Assembly (NCBI RefSeq): GCF_003255815.1
Contig: NC_037681.1
Coordinates: forward strand, 83,457,578-83,521,577
Direction of reading: 5' to 3'
From: Theropithecus gelada
Lineage: Eukaryota; Chordata; Mammalia; Primates; Cercopithecidae
DNA: 64,000 bases
Below the pieces are notes generated by a model. It was given only the letters and a program-made list of their open reading frames with translations, ran no database searches and was not told the origin of the DNA. The translations under genes were made by a program, and so were the position numbers. This document shows positions 35,871 through 47,394 of this stretch, in pieces. The stretch's first letter is position 1. The number at the start of each line of letters is the position of its first letter.

Positions 35871-36901
35871 GAAAAACAAAACAAAAAACAAACAAAAAAA
35901 CAGAAAACAAAAACTCTCGCCAGAGTAAACAGACAATCTATAGAATTGGAGAAAATATTTTCCAACTATGTATCTGAGAAAGGTCTAATATCCAAAATCT
36001 ATACGTAACTTAAATTAACAAGCAAAAAACAACCAAGCAACCCCATTAAAAAATGAACAAAGAACATGAAAACACACTTCCCAAAAGAATGCCTACATGT
36101 GGCCATCTGGTATATGAGAAAAAAATGCTCAACATCAGTAATCTTTTGAGAGATGCATATCAAAACCACGATGAGATACTGTCTCATACCAGGCAGAATG
36201 GCTATCACTAAAAAGTCAAAAAATAACAGTTGCTGGTGAGGTTGCAGAGAAAAGGGAATACTTATACACTGCTGGTGGGAATGTGAAATAGTTCAGCCAC
36301 TATGGAAAACAATTTGGAGATTTCCCAAAGAACTTAAAACAGATATACCATTCCATCCAGCAATCCCATTACTAGGTATATACCCAAAGGAATGTAACTT
36401 GTTCTACAGTAAAGACACATGCATGCGTATGTTTATCACAGCACTAATCACAATAGAAAACACACTGGATCAACCTACATTGCCCATCAGCAGTAGACCA
36501 AATAATGAAAATGTGATACATATATACCATGGAATACTACACAGCCATAAAAAAGAACAAAATCATGTTCTTTGCAGCACATGGATGGAGCTGGAGGCCG
36601 TTATCCTAAACAAATTAACACAGGAACGGAAAACCAAATACTGCATGTTCTCACTTATAAGTAGGAGCTAAACATTTAGTACACATGGACACAAAGAAGG
36701 GAACAATAAACACTGGGGCCTGCTTGTGGGTAGAGGGTGGGAGGAGGGTGAGAATCAAAACTGTACCTACTGGATGCTGTGTTTTTTACTTGGGTGATGA
36801 AATAATCTATACACCAATCCCCCATGACATGCAATTTACTCATGTAATAAACCTGCACATGTATGTCCTGAACCTGTAATACAAGTTGGAAAGGAAAAAC
36901 A

Positions 36902-36980
36902 GACAAAAAAAGAAAGAAGGAAAGGAAAGGGGAAAGGAAAGAGGAAAGGAAAGGGGAAAGGAGAGAGGAAAGGAAAGGAG
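36902..36980 (+). repeat. GGAAA purine repeat (degenerated L1 tail)
   Basis: Alternating AAAGGAAAGG and GGGGAAAGG units follow the 3' UTR of the old L1. Confidence 0.9.
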
Positions 36981-36984
36981 CTCT

Positions 36985-38075
36985 AAAGCAGCTAGGCATG
37001 AGAGACAGCTTTATACTAATATAGAGGAAGAAATCTAAATCATCCTTTGACAAATGAACTGGAAAGATTAAGGCTCAGTCCAGGTAAATGTTTTATTGAA
37101 GAATTTCAATTTTGTCACTTTGATTTATGTCAAGGTATAATTTTGGATTGTCACTCTTTTTTAGAAATTTTAATATGTGATGACTACATGGAAAGGTAAA
37201 ACACCTTTGGAACAAAACCTAAAGCTATTGAACGATTCCGTTGTAAATAATATAGTGTCTTCTGTGTGTTGGTCTTAGCAAATTTTTTAGGTAAATAACT
37301 TTTGCCTATCTAGTCATGGGTGTGTTGTTACCACTGTATTAGGTTATTTAATTTTTGTAGGTAGTAATGTTAAAAATGAGATTAACTTGATCTCAGAGGG
37401 ATAAAGAAAAAATTACAAGTCCCCCACCTCCTGCCAGTAGAGAAAGGATTGGAACCTAGCATTTCCATTAATATTTTATGATGTTGGAACCATACTCTAC
37501 TCAGGTACCTGGGCTTCTATTTTTCTCAAGGACATTGAAATTCAGTAGTTTCTTTTGAGTAGACAATTTTTCATTTCATTCTGTGGCTTTTGTTAAATGC
37601 CAGACTTCTGAAATACTTCATTTTATTTGTTTTCCTGTATAGAGGGAGAGTTTGTTCACTGAGTTCCTCATTCAGCCATTCCATAAGTCAATCTCCAGGT
37701 GTTTGTTTTTATATCAAGTGTTTTTTTTTTTTTTTTTTTTTTAACCCAATGACTTAAATTCTGTCTTGCTGGGTTGTGCTAGAGAAAGAGGGAAAAACAC
37801 TAAATGAAAGGAGCAGATGATAGAAATATAAGGCAAAAGGAGATGGCCAATTCCAGTATCCATAAGAGCAAAAATAAACAGTGACTGGGACACTAGCCAG
37901 AATCAAGAAACTTTAGGTTCCTTATCCATTCTGACCATAAAGAATACCTAAACCTATCACTTGTTTCTCTGAATCTGTAGTCCCTCATTGCTTGCTTCCT
38001 ATACCATCCCTCTTTATTCCGTCAGGTGTTTGGAGCTAATTAAGCGTTCCTAATCTCTCTATAGAGGAAAGGAAA
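36985..38075. other. Unique AT-rich intron; T run at 37721-37742
   Basis: I see no gene or named repeat here except a homopolymer T tract of about 22 at 37721-37742, which could be the tail of an unrecognisable minus-strand retroposon. Confidence 0.5.
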
Positions 38076-38077
38076 TA

Positions 38078-38371
38078 GGCTGGGTGCGGTGGCTCACACC
38101 TGTAATCCTGGCACTTTAGGAGGCCAAGGCAGGCAGATCACTTGAGGTTGGGAGTTTGAGACCAGCCTGACCAACATGGAGAAACGTCGTCTTTACTAAC
38201 AATACCAAATTAGCCAGGTGTGGTGGCGCATGCCTATAATTCCAGCTACTCAGGAGGCTGAGGCAGGAGAATCGGAGGTTGTGGTGAGCCAAGATGGCGC
38301 CATTGCACTCCAGCCTGGGCAACAAGAGTGAAACTCCGTCTCAAAAAAAAAAAAAAGAAAAAGAAAAAAGA
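38078..38371 (+). repeat. Alu, full length, plus strand
   Basis: It starts GGCTGGGTGCGGTGGCTCAC and ends in an A-rich tail with G interruptions. A short deletion in the right arm removes the usual CGCTTGAACC segment (AGAATCGGAGGTTGTGG). Confidence 0.95.
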
Positions 38372-38384
38372 AAGGAAACGAACT

Positions 38385-38660
38385 TAACTGTGCCTATTGT
38401 ATGCCGGGCAATATTTTGTTTCCTCACTTGATCCATAGAGCAACTGAGGATACACACACACTATACATATACACACACACATATACATATACACACATGC
38501 ACATATGTACAATCTATACCATTATCTCTGTTTTACATATGAGAAACTGAACCTTGAATAAGTAATTTGCTCAAAATGATAAAAGTGAGTAGTGACACAG
38601 GATTAAAATTCAGGTTCATTATGTGCAAAACCCATGCTTTTCTTACTGTGTCATGCTGTC
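38385..38660 (+). repeat. MIR interrupted by a CA/TA-rich microsatellite
   Basis: The MIR order is GTGCCTATTGTATGCCGGGC, then TACCATTATCTCTGTTTTACATATG, GAGAAACTGAACC and TAAGTAATTTGCTCAAAATG. A CACA/TATA repeat (38451-38511) sits where MIR normally has unique sequence. Confidence 0.7.
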
Positions 38661-39024
38661 TCTAGAGAGAGGTATTTCTGGTTCAAAGTTGGAACTCTAA
38701 ATACGTTTTTCCATAGAACTTATATGGTGATTAAGTTTTCTTATAGCAAAGTATGTGTTAGCTATGTGAATAGCTATTTTTACATTATTTTGAAGGTAAT
38801 GTTTCATTGCAGACACATTGTGGAGTAAATGATGTTTATGGGAAAGACTGAGCAGTTTAGCACCTTGCTTCTCTTGGAAAATGCCTCATTATGCTCAGAC
38901 ATAGACATTAGAGACACAGTCATATCCACAGTAACCTTTTGTTGATCTGAAAGTTAGTTTGGATAAGACACCTGGTAGTTTGGATAAGATACCTGGTGAA
39001 ACCCAACTGAAAAATTAATGCTAA

Positions 39025-39105
39025 AAAAGACTAGCCGTCTATAGTCCCAGCTACTCATATTGAGGCTGGAAGATTGCTTGAGCCCAGAGATTGAGATCCC
39101 ATCTC
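39025..39105 (+). repeat. Alu monomer fragment
   Basis: The blocks TATAGTCCCAGCTACTCATA, GATTGCTTGAGCCCAGAG and GATCCCATCTCTTAAAA form a short degraded monomer just upstream of a full Alu. Confidence 0.7.
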
Positions 39106-39131
39106 TTAAAATAATAGTAATAATAGACTGC

Positions 39132-39433
39132 CGGCCAGGCACAGTGGCTCATGCTTGTAATATCAGCAGTTTGGGAGGCCGAGGCAGGAGGATTGCTTGA
39201 GCCCAGGAATTAGAGACCAGCTTGGGCAATATAGTGAGACCCTGTTTCTACAAAAAATTAAAATAAAAACATTAGCTGGGCGTCGTGGCTCACGCCTGTA
39301 TTCCCACTTACTTGGGAGGCTAAGGTGGGAGGATCACTAGAGCCTGGGAGGTAGAGGCTGAAGTGAGCCGTAATGTGTCACTGCACTCCAGCCTGTATGG
39401 CAGAGTGAAACACGGTAACCTAATAAAAAAAAT
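39132..39433 (+). repeat. Alu (AluJ-like), full length, plus strand
   Basis: A perfect 14-bp target duplication, TAATAATAGACTGC, lies at 39118-39131 and 39434-39447. The divergence and the TTGCTTGAGCCCAGGA, then TGGGCAATATAGTGAGACCC diagnostics suggest an old J element. Confidence 0.95.
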
Positions 39434-39449
39434 TAATAATAGACTGCTG

Positions 39450-41625
39450 ATACATTATTAAGTAAAAAAAAAGTGCCTAACAGAATATAGTGTGTATTTA
39501 AAATGTTATTCTGTGTGTATAAAAGTGTTGCTCACATCTGTGTATATAAAAAACAAAAAAGCTTAAGAGAAAAGATCAATGTTTAGAGAAGTACACTGAC
39601 ATTAAACATGCAACTATCCAGTAAAATAAGTTAGTTCCAGTGATGACTGACCATCTTTTACTGACTATGAATATAAATTAATGAATATGCAAGCAACTAG
39701 ATAAAATTCATGCACTTAATACAATATGCAATTTAAGTTATTAGGAAAAATTTAGGAACATAAATGAAATTGTTCCCAGATACATCTGCTAAAGTATGCT
39801 ATTAAAATACTATATGATCTAGTTCCATAAAAATCATAATATAAACAGCCCATTATTGACAATAAAAAATTGAAATAAATTAAACTTACAGTTTTGTGAT
39901 TGCATAGAAAAGAGCCCCATGGTACATTCCATGATGAAGTGAGCCTGGTCAAGTGGAGAAGGGCTCCCTCAAAGATCTTGAGTGGCAGAGCTCCAGTGAT
40001 TGACAGCAATACTACTGTCTACTTGCTCCCTCTCTGAAAATGGAAACCCTATTTATATATCTTATGGCTCAGCTAAATAACTGAAGTCTTCAGTCATATT
40101 GTTGCTTCTTTCTAGAAAGTTCTAATTAAGACTGAAGGTTTTCACTTGGATGTTTTCGAACTTGAGTAGACTACAGAAACTGTGGAAAACTCAAGGTAAA
40201 CTCAAAGTAACTCATAGCAGTCTTACTGATGACTTACTCCCAGGAGCAAATTCAAACCACAAAGCAAGCACCCTTTTCAGCTTTTGCACATAATGGCTTC
40301 CTTCTAGAAAGTTGTTTACCTCGATTTCTGTGTAAAACTGTGCAGAATGGTGTCTAAGGGCCATTCTTGCTGAAAAAACAGTAAACACACAATCAATATG
40401 TTAATTTCCTATCATATGTAAATTGAAAATGTCAAACCTTTCAAGGAATATTATAAAAAGAATGAGAATCAAATGTAATTTAGTAAAATAATAAACACAC
40501 AGTTTTTAAAAGAAAATTTAAAATGCCAAGAATGTTCGGTGACAGCTAGGAAAAACAAAGGGTAATCTTATTTTACCTGTAAATTTTTTACTTACTGTCA
40601 TACCCTGTTCCTCAATACTACGGAATAAATGGTATGCTCCTATATATATTAGCTGTTCTATTGGTTAGTATTTTTTTTTTAGTTATGAGTAATAAAAACA
40701 AGATATGTATTTGAATTTTCTTACTTAAACAAAAAGGATAAAGTTATAAAGACATGAAGATATTTTGCCAAACCCTAAGCAAAGAATACAAGCTGGGCCT
40801 CAGGAACAAATGGGAATCAGCCTCAGTGTATCTGCTTCTCTCTCTGGAATACCTTCAATCTGCTTTTACCTTTTTAATGATGATTTAGTTAGGCTTGCTT
40901 TTTCCCCTGCAAAACAGTTTATGTTCTGGAATTTCCTACGTCTCCTGTACAAAGCTACCCTTCCTTCAGTGTGTCTGACTTTAGCTAATGGCTAAGAGCA
41001 AATTACATTGACTCAATTACCGTTTTACAATATATGTATGTTGACCCTATAACAACTATTAATTTAAAAAATATTTTTAATAAAAAGAGTCTCTGGTTAA
41101 TAGAATTTTAGTTGGAATTAGGATTTTCTGTGGGCAATAGAAATCCTCATGACAGCTTAGATTAAAAGATAAATTTCTTTCTTTCTTTACAAATATTGAA
41201 GGTCCAGTGCTGATACAGTAGTCTTACAGTCATCGGGGATCCTATTATAGTAATATAATAGTAGTCTATAATAGATCTATAATAGATTAGTATTCTACCA
41301 TTCTCAGCCTAGATTTATACTTCATGGCCCAACATTGTCCCCATTCTAGTCAACAAGAAGGAAGGGACAAAAATAGCCATACCAACTTCCACCTAGGGAG
41401 GCTAGAAAATGAGTCATTTTTCTGGGCAGTTGTGTTACAGCTGAAAATCAAGAGTTCTATTACTATAGAAGGGTAGAATGGATTTTAGGGGTCAGTTAGC
41501 AGGCTGTGCCCTAATACTTATTTAAAATGTGATTGGAAATATAAATGAGCCTAAATCTTGGTGTCTCTCTTATGAGAAAACCTGATTACTTGAAAGAGTC
41601 TTTTAAAAATGACATTTAAACCAAT
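39450..41625. other. AT-rich unique intron, no gene
   Basis: I recognise no named element. The region 39890-40140 is less AT-rich and includes CTATTTATATATCT, but I see no support for a promoter. Confidence 0.45.
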
Positions 41626-41629
41626 TAAG

Positions 41630-41765
41630 CCAAGCAAGGTGGCTCATTCCTGTGATCCCAGCACTGTAAGAGGCTGAGGTGGAAGGATCGCTTGAGCCCA
41701 GGAGCGGAGGTTGTGGTGAGCCACTGCACTCCGGCCTTAGAGACACAGCAAGATCCCATCAAATA
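41630..41765 (+). repeat. Alu with large internal deletion
   Basis: The left arm start (GGTGGCTCATTCCTGTGATC) passes at GAGCCCAGGAGCGGAGG directly into the right arm end (GTGAGCCACTGCACTCC). About 150 bp of the normal dimer are missing. Confidence 0.8.
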
Positions 41766-41781
41766 ATTGATTGACTGATAC

Positions 41782-41812
41782 CTAGCTAACTAGCTAGCTA
41801 GATAGATGATAG
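41782..41812. repeat. CTAG/GATA palindromic simple repeat
   Basis: The sequence CTAGCTAACTAGCTAGCTAG followed by ATAGATGATAG is a short, partly self-complementary repeat. Confidence 0.85.
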
Positions 41813-41814
41813 CA

Positions 41815-42795
41815 AATTTTGAGGGAAAATCAGAATATTTTATAATTGGCCATAAAGAAGTTTAGGTATATTACAATGCAAACACACACACAAAAACCCA
41901 GGCTGTCAGAGTTGAATAGTTTTTTTCTTCAAGGTCATTGCTCTACATTTATATTATGATGTCTGAAAAGACATGTTAATTTTCAGAACATAGAATTACT
42001 GGTGAGGAAGTTGAGAAACATTCCTTTTTCCCCTCCCTTAGCACATATGGTGTCATTTCTAAAACATATTTGGATATGTGCACTTGATGGCCTGGACTAG
42101 GGTGAGGCAAGAGAAATTTATAAGGCACAAAATTTAAGGAAGCACATTCTCTTAGGTTGGAACAAGTGTGAGCTCTGCATCTGCACCACCCTAAAAGTGA
42201 ATGGCTCCCGAATCTTGCACTCTGTGCATCCCCTTGACTCACACTAGTCCCAGCCATGGTGCACAGATGGGGCAAATCTGACAGACAAATGTGCAGCAGC
42301 AGTAACTCACAGGCCTTTGAAGCCTGAATAAAGTAAATAACTTATTTGTGTACTTTAACAATAAAGAATGGCTCACAAATTTGGCCTATTTGCTAAATGC
42401 TGTATAAAGACTAAGCAGTTAGTAATAAATGGCAAATGGAGTGCTATTGCTATATATTGACAGGGCTACTTTAGTGTATATTACTGATGATAAATGTGAA
42501 GGAAGCACTGGTTAGCTCACCTTTACTACATGAAAAAGGAAGGGGATTATATCTGGAGTATTTGAATAGATTCACACAAACTATGACAGAAGTCTTCCAA
42601 ACTGTCTGTACTGATAAATTTCACTTTAAGAAAAACAAACAAAAAATGCACAGTGGAGTTAGGACTGTGGTGAGGCAAGAGAGGCAATTATGGTGCAAAA
42701 TTTAAGGAGCCACTAACTCCTGGAGGCATGCAAGTACAAACTTGGCACTTACACAAACCGAAGAGTATCTTCATAAATTTTGGCAGTAGGTGCCT
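41815..42795. other. Unique intron with two copies of a short dispersed motif
   Basis: GTGAGGCAAGAGA followed by GCACAAAATTTAAGGA or a close variant occurs at 42102-42145 and again at 42671-42710. I do not recognise the family. Confidence 0.5.
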
Positions 42796-42927
42796 CTTTT
42801 TTTTTGAGAGAGAGAGTCTTGCTCTGTTGCCCAGGCTGGAGTGCAGTGGAGCAATCTCAGCTCACTGCAACTTCTGCCTCCCAGGTTCAAGCCATTCTCC
42901 TACCTCAGCATCCCTAGTTAGTAGCTG
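42796..42927 (-). repeat. Alu 3' half, minus strand, fused to L1
   Basis: It starts with a T run and GAGAGAGAGAGTCTTGCTCT and breaks off in the right arm at GTTAGTAGCTG, where L1 sequence starts at once. It has no left arm. Confidence 0.85.
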
Positions 42928-42928
42928 C

Positions 42929-44430
42929 TTTGCCCACTTTTTAATGGGGTTGTTTGGTGTTTTTGTTTGTTTTGTTTGTAAATTTGTTTAAATTCCTTAT
43001 GGATGCTGGGTATTAGACCTTTGTCAGATGTATAGTTTGCAAAAATTTTCTCCCATTCTGTAGGTTGTCTGTTTACTCTGTTGATAGTTTCTTTTGCTGT
43101 GCAGAAGCTCTTCAGTTTAATTAAATCCCATTTGTCAATGTTTGCTTTTGTTGCAATTACTTTTGGTGTCTTCATCTTGAAATCTTGGCCCATGCCTATG
43201 TCCTGAATGGTATTGCCTAGATTCTTTTCCAGGGCTTTTATAGTTTTGGGTTTTACATTTAAGTCTTTAATCTATCTTCAGTTAATTTTTTATATGGTAG
43301 AAAGAAGGGATCTAGTTTCCATTTTCTGCATATTGCTAGCCAGTTATCACAGCATCATTTATTGAATAGGGAATCCTTTCTCCATTGCTTGTTTTTGTCA
43401 GCTTTGTCAAAGATCAGATAAGAATGTAGCCTCATTTCTGGGTCCTCTATTTTTGTTCTGTTGGTCTATTTTTGTACTTGTTTTTGTACTTATTTTGTGT
43501 CTATTTTTGTCTGTTTTGTACCATTTTTTTTTGTACTATTTTGTCTATTTTTGTACCAGTACCATGCTGTTTTGGTTACTGTAGCCCTGTAGTATAGTTT
43601 GAAGTTGGGTAGCATGATGCCTCTAGCTTTGTTCTTTTTGCTTAGGATTGCCTTGGTTATTCAGGCTAGGCTCTTTTTTGATTCCATATTTTTATTTTTT
43701 GAAATGGAATCTCACTCTGTCGCCCAGGCTGGAGTGCCGTGGCACAATTTCGGCTCACTGCAACCTCTGCCCCTGGGTTCAAGTGATTCTCCTGCCTCAG
43801 CCTCCTGAGTAGCTGGGACTACAGGCACGTGCCACCACGCCCAGCTAATTTTTGTATTTTTAATAGAGACTGGGTCTCGATCTCCTGACCTAGTGATCTG
43901 CCCACTTTGGCCTCTCAGAGTGCTGGGATTACAGGCATGAGCCACCATGCTCAGCCCCGTATGAATTTTAAAATAGTTTTTTCTAGTTCTGTGAAGAATG
44001 TCATTGGTAGTTTGACAGGAAGAGCATTTTATCTATAAATTGCTTTGGGCAATATGGCCATTTTAACAATATTAGTTCTTCCAACCCATGAGCATGGAAT
44101 GTTTTTCCATTTGTTTGTATCATCTCTGATTTCTTTGAGCAGTGTTTTGTAGTTCTCCTTGTAGAGATCTTTCACTTCCCTAGTTAGCTTATTCCTAGGT
44201 ATTTTATTCTTTTTGTGGTGATTGTGAATGGGAGTTCGTTCCTGATTTCGCTGTCAGCTCGACTGTTTTTGATGTATAGGAATGCTAGTGATTTTTGCAC
44301 ATTGATTTTCTATTCTGAGATTTAGCTGAAGTTACTTATTAGCTAAAGAAACTTTTGGGCCAAGACTGGGTTGTTCTCTAGATACTGGATTATGTCATCT
44401 GCATATAGGGATAGTGTGACTTCCTCTCTC
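42929..44430 (-). mobile_element. L1 ORF2 fragment, minus strand, with Alu insertion
   Basis: The + strand is the inverse of L1 ORF2 (TTTGCCCACTTTTTAATGGG, GTCAATGTTTGCTTTTGTTG, CATGCTGTTTTGGTTACTGT). A 91-codon minus-strand frame (42918-43193) encodes part of the ORF2 C-terminal region. The 3' UTR and A tail are absent. An Alu splits it at 43689-43956. Confidence 0.85.
43689..43956 (-). repeat. Alu, minus strand, inside L1
   Basis: It runs from TTTTTTGAAATGGAATCTCA to CATGAGCCACCATGCTCAGC. Host L1 sequence (CCATAT before, CCGTATGAATTTTAAAATAG after) surrounds it. Confidence 0.93.
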
Positions 44431-44440
44431 TCACACAGTA

Positions 44441-44530
44441 TTTGAAGTCCTGGTCAGGGCAATCAGGCAAGAGAAAGAAATAAGGGGCATCCAAATAAGG
44501 AAGAGAGGAAGTCAAACTATAGCATGTTTT
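44441..44530 (+). repeat. Inverted 5' part of the same L1 (twin-priming type)
   Basis: Sense L1 ORF2 (GAAGTCCTGGTCAGGGCAAT, then AGAGAGGAAGTCAAACTAT) follows the antisense part. The antisense copy of the same site, ATAGTGTGACTTCCTCTCTC at 44411-44430, overlaps it. Confidence 0.75.
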
Positions 44531-44621
44531 CAACAAATTTCAGAGGGTTTAATTTATATTCTCTGCCTATAGTGCAATTAATCTAGAAGTCAATAACAAA
44601 ACAGTAACTATAAGAAGCCTG

Positions 44622-44913
44622 GGCTGGGTGCGGCAGCTCACGCCTGTAATCCCAGCACTTTGGGAGGCCAAGGAGGGTATGTCACGAGATCAGGAGTCTG
44701 AGACCAGCCTGGCCAACATGGTGAAACCCCGTCTCTACTAAAAATACAAAAATTAGCTGGGCGTGGAGGCGTGCACCTGTAATCCCAGCTACTTGGGAGA
44801 CTGAGGCAGGAGAATCATATGAACCCGGGAGGCGGAGGTTGCAGTGAACTGAGATCACACTATTGCACTCCAGCTTGGGTGACAGAGGGAGACTCCATCT
44901 TAAAAAAAAAAAA
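44622..44913 (+). repeat. Alu (AluS-like), full length, plus strand
   Basis: It starts GGCTGGGTGCGGCAGCTCAC and ends GACTCCATCTTAAAAAAA. Confidence 0.95.
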
Positions 44914-47390
44914 GTCTGTATATTTAAAATTAATATATATTTCAAGTAATCTATGTCTCAAGAAGAAATTATAACAGAATATAAACTGTAAATTCAATGA
45001 AAAGTTTTAGTTTTACTACTTGACATGTTGACAAAGAAGATACTACAGTCAACTTGAACTCCCGTAATCATTTCTATGAAGGCTTTATGTTTTACTTAAA
45101 CTTTTTGCTTGGCACTGTTTTTTGATTTAAGTCCCAACTTGAAAGGCTTGAAGAGCAAGCCTTTCGTGTTTGAACTTGGAGAAGAGTCTCAAAAACAATC
45201 ATAGCACAATGGAGTTAATGGAGCAACTGGATATTGTAAAATACCTTAATATTCCTTTTGCTGTCTGTATCCATGACATTTAAGCAAGAGTTTAGGACAT
45301 ACTTTTATTGTTAATAGATATCTTTAACTAGCTTATATACAGAGAGTCAGACTACTGTGGGACATGTAAATGCTTCAATACCTAGATTAAGAGTTGTAAT
45401 CTAAGGATTTATATATATACTATATATTGGCTCCATTAGCACTATTATCATTAAAGGTGTGTTAGCATCCTCTTCGCAAACTTGCATATAGCGAGACTGT
45501 TTCACTAGGTTTTAAGTTTATGGCCCAGGAAGCTTAATTTTTTTTTTAAACTTCCAATAATCAGCATTCAGCAGAGTGCTGCAGAAAGAAGACTTTTAAA
45601 GCTGGATAAACCTCTCTAATAATGATCTTATTGAAAAGCAAAGCCAATAATTGAAAATACATTGTGAGTAAATTAATAATTCTTTGGGAAAGTAAACTTA
45701 TAAAGTATATGACTTTAACTGGTAGGTTTTGTAGTATTATTTTATAGTAAAATATGTTTCTAGTGCTAAATTCCAGTTTGGGACCATTCTTATACCTAAA
45801 ATGCCTTGTGAATTCAAGGTAATTTTTTACCTGCATTTACATCATAATTATGTTTATCTGCATTTACATCATAATTTCCAAATTCTTAGAGATTAATAGA
45901 GTGATGTAATCATTTGGATAAAAATACTGAAGCTATTTTTCCACCACCACCACATGTTATTGAAATGAAATTGTTTAGTGTTTTTCTGTGTAACTCTCCT
46001 TAAATACCTTTTTAGATTATACTGTAGCTAGGTGAGTGTTTTTTGGTTTTTAGTTTTTTGTGAAGACCATTCACATAAAACTTCTTCTGGTAAATCTTCA
46101 CAAGGAAGCAAAACAGAAAAGGTTCATCTAATTGATTAGCATAAATAATAGGTTTTCTTTTTAATTTTAATTGAAAAACAATTTATTCTTTAATGTATTC
46201 ACAGCTTCAGTTATTAAGTAGAGGTTGTCATTTGGCTTGACTTGAATGAACTAAATATATATGTAATGTGCACTTATGATTTTCACACAGATGTGAAAAA
46301 ATTTGATCATGTGTTATTCTTATTATATATTTCTTTAAAACTTGGTAATACTTTTAATTTTACATAGCAAAACTTTACCTTCTACAGCAGGTGTGATCCT
46401 CGTTGCAACCCATGCTATTCTCACAAATTTATAATTGATTAAAAATATCTTAGTATAAAAATTATGTATTTGCTCCCTCCTACCCCCAATAGTGTTTCTA
46501 ATAGAGCTCCTCTAATTTTTTGGAAAGAAAAAATTACTCCAAAATATTTACTTAATACAATTTAATATATCACATGCAAACTATTACCAGTTCTATGTTA
46601 ATTATATTTGAAACTTGAGACTTCAGAGTACACATAACCAAACTGATTACTAGTATTCTTTTTTATTTCAAAAATAAGAATTCAAACATATGTTTACTTC
46701 ATTATTTCCATGAGCAACAGCCTTCGCTTTGATAAACATTAGCAATAAAAAGATATTAATGGACATTTCCAAAAGATATTTTTCAAAAGAAATGTTATTT
46801 TTATCTGAATTTGAAATTAAGCTTTTACTTATTCTGAAGGAGGCATCCAAGTAGTGTTACCCTACTTCCTAAAATGTCAAGAAGAAGGCAAAGATAAATG
46901 AACAATATATGGCTTGCCAAATGCTTTTTAAAAAGTTAAGTATACATATACATATTATGTAGTTCAAAACAACATTTTCTTTGTGTCATGAGTAAACTTT
47001 CTATCATATATCATTAGTAACCTAAGTATTTTTATTATAAAAAAATACTCTCGTGTGAATGTTCTCATAAGGTTTTTTTAAAGGGTGTGAGATGTTAAAG
47101 TGCTATAAAGTAGAATCTGAAATCTCTTCAAGAGTTATTCTCATTTGGCAGTGGGTTAGTAACACGAGTCAGGTGGAATGCTACACCAGTTCAGTAGTGC
47201 TCATTACTACTCTTAACATTGCTTTGAACATCAATTACAAATAAATTATTTATCTTACTAAAATGAGATTACTTACTTTAGAATTTTCCAAGACAAGGGG
47301 AAATATATTCCTAAGAAATGTTTATTAATGATAATGTTAACTGATTTTGTTTAAGTGAGAAATAAACTAATTCAAAAATTAAGCAGAAAA
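44914..47390. other. AT-rich unique intron, no gene
   Basis: No repeat family is recognised. A candidate cryptic exon at 45135-45206 is described under findings. Confidence 0.5.
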
Positions 47391-47394
47391 AAAT

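Larger units (their letters stand above)
31413..36671 (+). pseudogene. L1 ORF2 remnant (endonuclease/reverse transcriptase), interrupted
   Basis: ORF2 would start near 31413. The longest intact piece, 32428-33060 (210 codons), covers the linker and fingers region: EIETLNRPIVRSEVESLIKN then LPKRKSPGLDRFMTEFYQ. The reverse-transcriptase core at 33523-33807 keeps RQGCPLSPLLFNLVLEVLAR but reads FLNGMILY where active L1 has FADDMIVY, so both catalytic aspartates are gone. An Alu and an L1PA fragment interrupt it. The C-terminus is at 36399-36671. It is inactive. Confidence 0.85.
29225..36900 (+). mobile_element. Near-full-length old L1 (L1MA/L1PB-like) with three later insertions
   Basis: A GC-richer 5' UTR with internal repeats of a GCTGGTGTATGCG type (29270-29760) leads to an ORF1 remnant (about 30055-30990), ORF2 (31413-36671) and a 3' UTR ending near 36890 with an A/G-rich tail. 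Inserted later: a THE1/MST LTR (30968-31351), an Alu (33164-33460) and an L1PA 3' end (34785-35870). Subtracting these leaves about 5.9 kb, close to a complete L1. It is in the same orientation as EHBP1. Stops interrupt both ORFs. Confidence 0.85.
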
